Positions 1 through 5,643 of a DNA stretch of 6,049 nucleotides are shown in pieces; position 1 is the first letter of the stretch; each line of letters starts with the position of its first letter. Source of the stretch: Muribaculaceae bacterium (GTDB lineage: Bacteria > Bacteroidota > Bacteroidia > Bacteroidales > Muribaculaceae). The stretch is taken from contig JAIDBM010000239.1 in the NCBI GenBank assembly GCA_029056365.1, positions 1 through 6,049 of the forward strand, in the 5' to 3' direction. The notes below the pieces were generated by a model that was not told the origin of the DNA, did not search any database, and saw only the letters and a program-made list of their open reading frames with translations. The translations under genes and the position numbers were made by a program.

Positions 1-236
1 GGACTGTATGGCTCGAATTCGATTTTCCGGATTTCGGTGTCGTATATAATCCGGCATTTCAGAGTCAGGGCACGCATGTTGTGGGGCACGGGCGGAAGCC
101 AGCCGTGGCCGTCGGTGGCGGGGAACTGCAATGCAGGCGAGCTGCGCAGCATACGCTTCATGTGCAGTGCGGCATTATGATAGCGACCACCGCTCCATCG
201 CACTGTTTCTATTAGCAAGTCGCATCGGCGATTCAT
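1..236 (-). CDS. pabC: Aminotransferase class IV, probable 4-amino-4-deoxychorismate lyase (partial, runs off left edge)
   Basis: Only the first 78 residues are in the window; the gene continues beyond base 1. The ATG shares bases with the pabB stop (ATGA overlap), which fixes the start and indicates translational coupling. The visible part begins MNRRCDLLIETVRWSGGRYH and includes HMKRML near residues 25-30 and a KCRIIYD...IEFEPYS segment near 60-78. This follows the N-terminal pattern of short class IV aminotransferase-fold proteins of Bacteroidales: an I/LET(I/V)R opening, a helix with paired basic residues, then an (R/K)CR(I/V)xY strand. The family uses pyridoxal phosphate, and PabC removes pyruvate from aminodeoxychorismate to give p-aminobenzoate. 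The PLP lysine would lie outside the window, so catalytic competence cannot be judged. Position directly behind pabB supports PabC over a branched-chain or D-amino-acid aminotransferase. Confidence 0.8.
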   Translation of the reverse strand, partial: MNRRCDLLIETVRWSGGRYHNAALHMKRMLRSSPALQFPATDGHGWLPPVPHNMRALTLKCRIIYDTEIRKIEFEPYS

Positions 237-1231
237 CGGGTGAGATATATTTTGGTGATGAGTTCGGAGTATTCGTCTTCGCACACACTGTTTACGGTGA
301 TACCGCCTCCGCTGTGGAAATAAAGCTGTCCGTCGTCGCCACGCTGTATGCAGCGGATCATTACGGCGGTGTCCATTGTGTCGCCGTCGAAAAATCCGAA
401 CACTCCGGTATACCATCCTCGGCGTACGGTCTCGGCCTTCCGTATCAGGCCTACTGTGGCTTCCTTGGGAGCGCCTGTTATGCTTCCGGCAGGCAGCAGC
501 GGCAGGATGATGTCGCCGAAATCGAATTCTTTGCCGGCGGGAACTCGACCGGTGATTTCAGAACTTGTCTGGAGAATCTCGCCCCGGACGGTGCTTATAC
601 GCTCGACATATCTGAATCGTCTTACCGCTACGTTTTCGGCAACTGAATTCAGGTCGTTGCGCATAAGGTCGGTTATGGTATGGTGCTCGCACAGCTCCTT
701 GTAGTCGTTCAGCAGAATTGATTCGGCATTTTCCGCCGATGCGTCCGCCGTGCCTTTCATGGGGTAGGTGGATATCAGTCTGCCGCTTATCTTTACGAAC
801 GGTTCGGGCGAGAAGCACACGAAATCATCGGCGATAAGCAATTTGTATGGTGCGGCGGCACTCAGGAATATATCCTCAAGACTGCAGTTGCATTCCACTC
901 GGGTAGCTGCCGTGAGGTTGGTAAGAAAGGAGTCGCCGCGTCTGAGGCCATCCATAACGGTGTTGAACATCACGGAGTATTCTTCCGGCGCAGGCTGTGC
1001 CATGGTTCTCATCTGCGCTTTCCGGGGTAATGTCCGCTGTACTCCGGCTTTGTCGCCGCGACCGCGTACCTGCCATCTGATGCCGATGTCGGGGGTTTCA
1101 GGGCGGTCGGTAATGAAACCGCGCTTGCAGTCAAAGTCCACGCCCCACACAAACGGCACCCGTAGCCGTCCGAGTTCGTTCATCTGCTTGCGCAGTTCGC
1201 TGGCCGATATGGTATGAAATTCCTTTTGCAT
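233..1231 (-). CDS. pabB: Aminodeoxychorismate synthase component I
   Basis: This 332-residue cytosolic chorismate-binding enzyme aminates chorismate to 4-amino-4-deoxychorismate, using ammonia from the PabA amidotransferase. Seen in order: NLTAAT near 105-110, SPEPFVKI near 141-148, TYPMKGT at 155-161, ITDLMRNDL at 186-194, the AGSITGAPK signature at 248-256, GVFGFFDGD near 276-284, and SGGGI...CEDEY at 307-321 with the family's acidic residues. The lysine in PMKGT (K159) is the active-site Lys of PabB-type enzymes. Anthranilate synthase TrpE has Ala there (PIAGT), so this favours PabB over TrpE. It is much shorter than E. coli PabB (about 450 aa) but matches my recollection of the short Bacteroidales form. 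An in-frame ATG at 1288 would add 19 atypical residues and overlap the promoter. The ATG at 1231 puts the conserved MNELG...VPF segment at the expected distance. Confidence 0.93.
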   Translation of the reverse strand: MQKEFHTISASELRKQMNELGRLRVPFVWGVDFDCKRGFITDRPETPDIGIRWQVRGRGDKAGVQRTLPRKAQMRTMAQPAPEEYSVMFNTVMDGLRRGDSFLTNLTAATRVECNCSLEDIFLSAAAPYKLLIADDFVCFSPEPFVKISGRLISTYPMKGTADASAENAESILLNDYKELCEHHTITDLMRNDLNSVAENVAVRRFRYVERISTVRGEILQTSSEITGRVPAGKEFDFGDIILPLLPAGSITGAPKEATVGLIRKAETVRRGWYTGVFGFFDGDTMDTAVMIRCIQRGDDGQLYFHSGGGITVNSVCEDEYSELITKIYLTR

Positions 1232-1234
1232 ATG

Positions 1235-1266
1235 CAAAATTACAAAATCAAACTGTGGCAGGCAAC
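1235..1266 (-). promoter_or_regulatory. Bacteroidota-type promoter for pabB-pabC
   Basis: On the minus strand TAATTTTG at 1242-1235 matches the Bacteroidota -7 consensus TAnnTTTG at every fixed position. GTTG at 1266-1263, 20 nt upstream, is a 3-of-4 match to the -33 TTTG box. A start site 6-8 nt downstream would fall at or inside the pabB ATG (1231), implying a leaderless or near-leaderless mRNA. No Shine-Dalgarno sequence is visible. Confidence 0.55.
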
Positions 1267-1318
1267 ATATCTGGAGCAGGTACGGCAATAAATGTCAAGT
1301 CCGGAACGTTGTAATAGC

Positions 1319-1936
1319 ATGAGTGGAGATACAACACATGTATTGATTGTAGACAATCACGATTCGTTTGTTTACAATATAGTGGGGTTGCTGCGGCTGT
1401 GTAAGGAAAAGTCCGGGCGACCGATCCGCTGGACTGTTGTAAGAAACGAGGCCGTGGCCACGGTGAGTCTGCCGATGTATGATGCGGTGATACTGTCGCC
1501 CGGTCCCGGCATACCCTCGGAAGCATCCGGTATGATGGATTTAATAGGAGAGTGTGCCGGGAAAAAGCCTGTGCTTGGAATATGTCTCGGATGCCAGGCG
1601 ATAGCCGAATATTACGGAGGAAGCCTGCAGAGGCTGCAGAACCCGCGTCATGGGCACCAGACCGTGTTGACGGACGTGGACAGCGGCGATGCCCTAATGA
1701 AGTGTTTTGCCGCTCCGGCTTCGGCCAGGGTAGGCCGATACCACTCATGGGTGGTGGCGGAAGACTCTTTGCCCGGATGTCTGGTTGTGACAGCCCGCGA
1801 CGAAGACGGGCATATCATGGCACTGAGGCATGTCGAGCATAATGTTTATGGCGTTCAGTTTCATCCGGAAAGCATTATGACCGATTCGGGAGTGGAGATG
1901 TTGGAAGCCTTCCTGTGGTGTGCCGGTGCGAAATGA
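1319..1936 (+). CDS. pabA: Glutamine amidotransferase, aminodeoxychorismate/anthranilate synthase component II
   Basis: This class I (triad) glutamine amidotransferase hydrolyses glutamine and channels ammonia to its chorismate-binding partner. With the start used here it has 205 residues. It shows VLIVDNHDSFVYNI at 8-21, the SPGPG loop at 60-64, the nucleophile elbow GICLGCQA with Cys89, GRYHSW at 139-144, and QFHPES with the catalytic His182 and Glu184. The triad is complete. PabA and TrpG cannot be separated on motifs alone, and in many bacteria one protein serves both enzymes. Divergent placement beside pabB-pabC, with no trp genes visible, favours PabA. An in-frame ATG at 1292 adds nine residues (MSSPERCNS); 1319 is preferred because family members begin only a few residues before the first beta strand. 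No convincing rightward promoter was found. Its 3' end converges on the outer-membrane protein gene with a 37-bp gap. Confidence 0.9.
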   Translation: MSGDTTHVLIVDNHDSFVYNIVGLLRLCKEKSGRPIRWTVVRNEAVATVSLPMYDAVILSPGPGIPSEASGMMDLIGECAGKKPVLGICLGCQAIAEYYGGSLQRLQNPRHGHQTVLTDVDSGDALMKCFAAPASARVGRYHSWVVAEDSLPGCLVVTARDEDGHIMALRHVEHNVYGVQFHPESIMTDSGVEMLEAFLWCAGAK

Positions 1937-1973
1937 TTATTACTCAGCGTTCAATTCGCTCTGCTATGCTGAT

Positions 1974-2492
1974 TTAGAATGAAAACTGTACGCCAAGTTC
2001 AAGATTGCTGTTGATGGCGAAGCCTACGCCATTAACGCCATCGTAATGGTTATATTTAAGAAGAGTTGTCCTGCCGACAAGTGAGAATTTTTCACTGAGA
2101 TGAGCCACAAAACCAGGACGGATACCCGCAATAAAGCCGCCTACGCCATAGCCCTCGGAAGATTCATGTGCATAACCCATTGCAAGTTCGGCGAAGAAGT
2201 CGAAAACGCTTGCGTGTGCAAAGTTCGCACGAACATACGGAAGAACGGAGAACGTAGTAACTCCGACATCGGATATGTTATGATGCTGTACTCCGACAGA
2301 TGCACCTACAGCCCAGGTTTTATTAAAATAATAGCCTCCTTCAGGTGCGACAGAGAAAGCTGAACTCGTTACTGATACGCCGTCGGCACTTGCATGTTCG
2401 ACACCAATGCCTAATGTGCCGCCGATATAAGCCTGCGCATTTGCGACAGCCGCAACACAGGCGAGAAGCATTACTGAAAAAAGCTTTTTCAT
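1974..2492 (-). CDS. Small outer-membrane beta-barrel protein
   Basis: The 172-residue product starts with a signal peptide: MKK, a hydrophobic core (LFSVMLLACVAAV), then a likely signal peptidase I site ANA|QA after residue 19. The rest is rich in Gly and alternating aromatic/polar strands, such as GGTLGIGVE, EGGYYFNKTWAVGASVGVQ, FSVLPYVRANF and DFFAELAMGYAH. It ends GVQFSF, a terminal Phe typical of barrels assembled by the BAM complex. Length and strand pattern fit the 8-stranded OMP_b-brl (PF13505-like) proteins common in Bacteroidota; their functions are mostly unknown. The ATG at 2492 is chosen because it gives a clean signal peptide. An in-frame start at 2528 would add 12 residues in front of it and overlap the promoter. 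The gene is monocistronic and convergent with pabA. LLAC resembles a lipobox weakly, but the ANAQA site is better. Confidence 0.85.
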   Translation of the reverse strand: MKKLFSVMLLACVAAVANAQAYIGGTLGIGVEHASADGVSVTSSAFSVAPEGGYYFNKTWAVGASVGVQHHNISDVGVTTFSVLPYVRANFAHASVFDFFAELAMGYAHESSEGYGVGGFIAGIRPGFVAHLSEKFSLVGRTTLLKYNHYDGVNGVGFAINSNLELGVQFSF

Positions 2493-2525
2493 AGTTTGAT
2501 AATTGATTGATTGTTTGTCCTGGAG

Positions 2526-2558
2526 CAAAGTTACGTTTTTTTAACGGAATACACCTAA
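2526..2558 (-). promoter_or_regulatory. Bacteroidota-type promoter for the outer-membrane protein gene
   Basis: TAACTTTG at 2533-2526 on the minus strand is a full match to TAnnTTTG. TTAG at 2558-2555 is a 3-of-4 match to the -33 TTTG box, with a 21-nt spacer. The predicted start near 2519 gives an A/T-rich leader of about 27 nt before the ATG at 2492. No Shine-Dalgarno sequence is present, as is usual in this phylum. Confidence 0.65.
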
Positions 2559-2576
2559 CGATTTGTGTATAAAATA

Positions 2577-2609
2577 TTCTATCACGACTTATTATTTTTT
2601 GTAACTTCG
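2577..2609 (+). promoter_or_regulatory. Candidate rightward promoter of the accessory module
   Basis: TAACTTCG at 2602-2609 matches TAnnTTTG at five of six fixed positions. It is preceded by a T-rich run, but the -33 box is poor (TTCT at 2577-2580, 21-nt spacer). A start near 2616 would lie just before the repeat AGAGCCGGTTCT at 2623 and about 70 nt before the YciI-like fragment. It would drive that fragment and the two genes behind it. It is divergent from the outer-membrane protein promoter. Confidence 0.4.
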
Positions 2610-2622
2610 TGGTGAGAAGTCA

Positions 2623-2634
2623 AGAGCCGGTTCT
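2623..2634 (+). repeat. Copy A of an AGAGCCGGTTC repeat
   Basis: AGAGCCGGTTCT here shares its first 11 bases with 5373-5383 in direct orientation, and 10 bases inverted with 5632-5641. It is nearly palindromic (AGA-CCGG-TCT with one mismatched pair in the arms). The bases GACAAT follow both direct copies, with 13 extra bases in this one. It lies just after the predicted transcription start of the module, so it could be an operator or a recombination site. Confidence 0.5.
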
Positions 2635-2682
2635 GTGTTGCCCTTCGACAATGGAAAAACCGATATAATTCAGAATATTGAT

Positions 2683-2805
2683 ATGTTTATGGCAATTCTT
2701 ACTTACAAGAAAACTTTTGAAGAAGTCGACCGATTCCTTCAGGCGCATCGCTACTGTCGGATTATGGAGTTTAGTTCTGTGACCCGAGTTTTTCCGATTT
2801 GTTGA
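2683..2805 (+). pseudogene. YciI-family N-terminal remnant (40 codons)
   Basis: This short ORF opens MFMAILTYKKTFEEVDRFLQ and continues AHR. That closely follows the start of YciI-like proteins as I recall them: an (I/V)xLTYKKPLEEVDxxLxAHR pattern, a ferredoxin-like fold of about 90-100 aa, mostly of unknown function. After AHR (about base 2751) the similarity stops. The remaining 17 residues (YCRIMEFSSVTRVFPIC) match nothing I know, and the family's later GP-x-PRTGG region is absent. It is most simply the broken 5' end of a yciI-like gene whose remainder was replaced by the incoming module. Its TGA is separated by one base from the ATG of the next gene, so if still translated it could act as a coupling leader peptide. 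Alternative start: ATG at 2689. Confidence 0.6.
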
Positions 2806-2806
2806 A

Positions 2807-3589
2807 ATGAGCAACGAATCACACGGCATATTTCCCGGAATTAAATCCGGCAGGCCTCAATATGTGCTGGGCACAGAGAACGGCACCAGGCGCACATCGA
2901 ACGTGACCGAGGAGAAAATCCGTGATGCCATAGACGACATTGAGGATAATGTGGCGGTATACCTTGAAAAATGTGTGCCGGTGGTATTGGTACGCTATGC
3001 CGAAGCATATTCTATTGATTATTATAAGGACGGCAGTATTGCGGTGTGTTTCAGAGTCAACGGATATATGCTGCGCATGTGGCGGCCGGATGTGGATTGT
3101 GATGTGGCTGCGGATATAATGTGTGATTTCTTCCGAACTGCCTCGCTTCCCGATATGACGGACTGGAACTGCCAGAAAGTTCATCCGGAACAAGAGGCTC
3201 CGGAGGTGAAACTGTGTGTGGACGGCGAGGAATTCCGATACTTTGATATGGCGGATGTGTTCTGTGCTTTGGAAAACATCATAGAGGGCAAATCGCTATG
3301 GATGCTTTATGATTTCATTAAAGGCGATGGAGGATATGTCAACATCCGCAGGCGCGACAATGATGAGGCTCCGGCCGCCGTATATAAGGTTGAATATGTA
3401 AGATGGGCTGAGCCGGCTCCGATTGGTTTCAGAGGTGTCGTTTCTGATGCCGGACTTCTGCGAAGCTGGCTGTGGAGCCTGATCGACAACGAGAGCTTGC
3501 CCGAGCCACTGTCCGGTTGGGAGCAGTTTGATGTAAACGATTATTTTGGACGAATGGTATTCAGGTTTTTAGACGAGGAAAAGATATGA
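2807..3589 (+). CDS. Unrecognised 260-aa protein, first gene of the accessory pair
   Basis: I do not recognise a family. The protein has no signal peptide or membrane segment, is acidic, and is probably a cytoplasmic alpha/beta protein. After a polar, possibly disordered N-terminus (1-35) comes a helix (TEEKIRDAIDDIEDNVAVYL, 34-53). Then come strands around 58-92 (VVLVRYAEAYSIDYY, IAVCFRVNGYMLRMW) and a helix at 100-111. A second block at 142-258 has a similar order. SLPDMTDWNCQKV (113-125) and SLPEPLSGWEQFDV (230-243) end the two blocks and look alike, hinting at an internal duplication. The size and Trp/Asp-rich character recall polymorphic-toxin immunity proteins, but that is only a resemblance. 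The start is one base after the YciI-like remnant's stop. The stop overlaps the next start by ATGA, so the two products are probably made together. Confidence 0.8.
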   Translation: MSNESHGIFPGIKSGRPQYVLGTENGTRRTSNVTEEKIRDAIDDIEDNVAVYLEKCVPVVLVRYAEAYSIDYYKDGSIAVCFRVNGYMLRMWRPDVDCDVAADIMCDFFRTASLPDMTDWNCQKVHPEQEAPEVKLCVDGEEFRYFDMADVFCALENIIEGKSLWMLYDFIKGDGGYVNIRRRDNDEAPAAVYKVEYVRWAEPAPIGFRGVVSDAGLLRSWLWSLIDNESLPEPLSGWEQFDVNDYFGRMVFRFLDEEKI

Positions 3590-5370
3590 AAGGCAAGTAT
3601 AGCAAGCAAGTAAAGGCGGCCGTAGAGCTGATATGGTCGAGTTTCGACCGTGAGAAAATAAGCCAAGGATACGCGATGCTCATGCAGGCCGCTCAGCAAG
3701 GCGATGCCGATGCTCTGGCATTCATAGCCCGCTGTTTTATGGGCGAGGAGTATGTGTGGGCGCAGGCAGGCTTCACTGTCGACGATGCCAATGCATCGAA
3801 GCTGATGCAGAAGAGTGCAATGATGGGAAGTGCCACCGGCGTTCTATGCGCTGCGCGAAGCGCAAACCTCACACCCTCGGTGGAACGGGCAATGCCGTTC
3901 GCATCGTTTAAGGAAGCGTTCGAGGAGATTCTCGGCCAGGCAGAGCGTGGCGACGCTTTCTGCTGCTACATGGTCGCCAACGTGTATTACTGGGGCGACT
4001 ATCTGCGTGTCGAGCCTGATGATGCCAGGCGATTCAAAGATGAAAGCGAATATAACGCGTGGGCGTGGCCGATAGCAAAGCTGTGGTACGAACGCAGCTT
4101 CGACGGCGGACTTTGTGCCGGATGGGGAAATTACTGCGACATACGCAAATCAGGCCTTGGCGACATAAGTCGGGATGTCTATGAGAGATATTTTCGGATG
4201 CTGGCCGACATCTCGCCGATTATCTGCACTAACTACGGTTATTATCTTCGCAAAGAAAAAGGTGATGCATACGCCGGCCTGCTGCGTTATGTGGAAGCGG
4301 CCCGCAAGGGCGACCCTCAGGGCGCATACAATGCCGGACACATTTATGAGGCCGGCGATGAGGTGGATGAAAATATAAGCCTTGCCTGTCAGCTCTATGA
4401 AATGGCTGCCAACGGAGGTCTTGCTCAAGGGCAATTCGAGATGGGATATTACCATTTTGAAGGCTGTGGAGACTTTGAACAGGATTATGCCCAGGCCGTG
4501 GACTGGTTTGAAAAGGCATACTGGAATCCGAAGTGCTCCGAAGTTACCAAGGCGCAGTGTGCCGCATATCTCGGCATATGCTATCAGGAGGGGCTGGGTA
4601 CAGTGCAGGACTACGATGTGGCGTTCGAGTATCTTCATGAAGCCGGCGATGGTGTCGACCATCTATGGGAATCAATAACTGCCCGGGTGCTCACCGCACT
4701 CGGCGTGGCCTATGCCTTCGGACGTGGCGCCGAGGCGGATATCGAGCTGGGATATCAGTATTTTGAGGATGCTGTAAAACTCGGTTCGGAAGAAGCCAAA
4801 GAGTATATACGCTACATCAACTCGCCGGACTATGAGGCCGGCGAGCGGAAAAAAGAAGAACCTTCTACTCCCGTAGCTCCGTTCTGGCAGGACGTGGCTA
4901 CAATGATCAGCGATGCGGTTGCTGCTGACCTTCGCGAAATTATTGGACGCATAGACGATGAGCGCATTTACACAGTAGCTTTGGTCACCGACAGGTATTG
5001 CTGCTCGCTTTTTCTTGCAGTGAACACTCTGGAGTACCTTGAAAGTGAAGACGAAGATACTGATGATGAATGCAAATGGCATCCTGACGAATGGGGATAT
5101 TCCGACGGGCATGACAGCGAGCTGGTGAAACTCAGCAAAAATCTGTGGGAAAACCACAGTACTTTGCCGGGTGAAGCGTTCTTCTTCAGTGCCATGATTT
5201 CGGCGATGAAGCAGGTCAGGGATTCCGGAATTTCAGGAGAGCGCACCGAAGAAATTACATGGTTTATTTCAATATCGGACGATGACGACGCCGAGAACCT
5301 CGAAGACTCGTCGGCAATGACGCTGAACAGTCCCGAGCTGGCCGCCTCTTTCTTGAACAGACGCAGATAA
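3586..5370 (+). CDS. Sel1-like repeat protein with C-terminal DUF4303-like domain
   Basis: This 594-residue protein lacks a signal peptide and is probably cytoplasmic. Residues about 25-410 form an alpha-solenoid of Sel1-like/TPR-type repeats. The clearest are SQGYAMLMQAAQQGDADALA (27-46), YVEAARKGDPQGAYNAGHIY (235-254), LYEMAANGGLAQGQFEMGYY (270-289), AVDWFEKAYW (304-313) with AAYLGICYQEGLG (326-338), and VAFEYLHEAG (345-354) with LGVAYAFGRG (372-381). After a charged linker (about 412-430), residues 434-594 resemble DUF4303. The matching segments are YTVALVTDRYCCSLFLAVNT (462-481), KWHPDEWGY (497-505) and ITWFISISDDDDAE...LNSPELAASFL, equivalent to the family's CSxxLAxNTEE, KWxPxEWxY and SDSDDPE...LNPPE segments as I recall them. 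Sel1 repeats mediate protein-protein contacts; DUF4303 has no known biochemical role. An acidic insert (ESEDEDTDDE, 486-495) splits the domain. Coupling to the upstream gene suggests a shared complex or pathway. Confidence 0.85.
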   Translation: MKGKYSKQVKAAVELIWSSFDREKISQGYAMLMQAAQQGDADALAFIARCFMGEEYVWAQAGFTVDDANASKLMQKSAMMGSATGVLCAARSANLTPSVERAMPFASFKEAFEEILGQAERGDAFCCYMVANVYYWGDYLRVEPDDARRFKDESEYNAWAWPIAKLWYERSFDGGLCAGWGNYCDIRKSGLGDISRDVYERYFRMLADISPIICTNYGYYLRKEKGDAYAGLLRYVEAARKGDPQGAYNAGHIYEAGDEVDENISLACQLYEMAANGGLAQGQFEMGYYHFEGCGDFEQDYAQAVDWFEKAYWNPKCSEVTKAQCAAYLGICYQEGLGTVQDYDVAFEYLHEAGDGVDHLWESITARVLTALGVAYAFGRGAEADIELGYQYFEDAVKLGSEEAKEYIRYINSPDYEAGERKKEEPSTPVAPFWQDVATMISDAVAADLREIIGRIDDERIYTVALVTDRYCCSLFLAVNTLEYLESEDEDTDDECKWHPDEWGYSDGHDSELVKLSKNLWENHSTLPGEAFFFSAMISAMKQVRDSGISGERTEEITWFISISDDDDAENLEDSSAMTLNSPELAASFLNRRR

Positions 5371-5382
5371 TTAGAGCCGGTT
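5371..5382 (+). repeat. Copy B of the repeat, left arm of a 12-bp inverted pair
   Basis: TTAGAGCCGGTT begins directly after the stop codon of the DUF4303 gene. It is the exact reverse complement of 5632-5643. Its core AGAGCCGGTTC (5373-5383) is also a direct repeat of 2623-2633. The following GACAAT is shared with copy A after a 13-bp gap there. Confidence 0.65.
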
Positions 5383-5501
5383 CGACAATAAATGTAACGC
5401 CAGGGTTGCAGATTTTTTCGCAGATTGTGCGCTGCCGAATCAGGAGTGTAATTGATGTACACGACTGATTCAAAGCGTGCAAGATGCAAAAAAAATGCAA
5501 T

Positions 5502-5531
5502 CAAAGGTAACTAAAAGCGATGTATCGTAAA
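5502..5531 (-). promoter_or_regulatory. Leftward promoter candidate inside the inverted-repeat segment
   Basis: On the minus strand TACCTTTG at 5509-5502 is a full match to TAnnTTTG, and TTTA at 5531-5528 (18-nt spacer) is a 3-of-4 match to the -33 box. A start near 5495 would send a transcript leftward across copy B and antisense to the 3' end of the DUF4303 gene. No leftward gene is convincing here. It could make an antisense RNA, be a relic, or be chance in an A/T-rich stretch. Confidence 0.35.
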
Positions 5532-5580
5532 TTCTGTATGATGTTTTTTGAAGTAAGATAGAATCAGAGGTTGTGTCTAT

Positions 5581-5628
5581 AAAAATTGCATCCCTAAAAA
5601 CGTATATGTTTTGGGATGCAATTTTTTT
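5581..5628. terminator. Strong bidirectional rho-independent terminator
   Basis: A perfect 14-bp stem (5581-5594 with 5613-5626) has arms AAAAATTGCATCCC and its complement. An 18-nt loop can pair further through AAAAC/GTTTT. A T-run follows to 5628, with the matching A-run on the other side. It is the first strong terminator after the DUF4303 gene, about 210 bp downstream of its stop, and lies just inside repeat copy C. Confidence 0.8.
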
Positions 5629-5631
5629 GTT

Positions 5632-5643
5632 AACCGGCTCTAA
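5632..5643 (-). repeat. Copy C of the repeat, right arm of a 12-bp inverted pair
   Basis: AACCGGCTCTAA is the exact reverse complement of 5371-5382. Read on the minus strand, similarity to copy B continues loosely past the core (CGACAATAAATG against AACAAAAAAATTG). It marks the edge between the terminator and the recombinase remnant. No clear target-site duplication is seen flanking copies B and C. Confidence 0.65.

Noticed and set aside
131..646. A 171-codon rightward open frame opposite pabC/pabB
   Set aside because: It lies antisense to strongly motif-supported pabB and its product is compositionally odd with no recognisable motifs; it is a shadow of the real gene.
1944..1972. TCAGC...GCTGA pair between the convergent pabA and outer-membrane protein genes
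   Set aside because: Only 5 bp with a 19-nt loop and no T-run; too weak to call a terminator.
2456..2492. Possible lipoprotein signal (LLAC) in the outer-membrane protein
   Set aside because: The Leu at -2 is atypical, and a better signal peptidase I site (ANA|QA) follows; the rest of the protein is a beta-barrel ending in Phe.
2620..2829. A 69-codon leftward frame across the gap before the 260-aa gene
   Set aside because: No recognisable motif or promoter, and it opposes the YciI-like fragment, which has better family resemblance.
5376..5400. GCCGGTTCGA resembling a tRNA T-arm (possible tRNA 3' end as an att site)
   Set aside because: No complementary 3' half of the T-stem and no acceptor stem follow, so there is no tRNA or tRNA fragment that can be defended.
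4150..5504. Long leftward frames (4150-4662, 4672-5157, 4968-5504) opposite the Sel1/DUF4303 gene
   Set aside because: The plus-strand frame carries clear Sel1 and DUF4303-like motifs throughout; the opposite frames show none and are best explained by base composition.
5456..5515. A 19-codon rightward ORF starting ATGTACACG
   Set aside because: Very short, lysine/arginine-rich through an A-tract, with no recognisable similarity or promoter.
5573..5641. Extension of the recombinase frame upstream to a GTG at 5573
   Set aside because: The added codons translate the terminator hairpin and repeat copy C, and show no integrase similarity.
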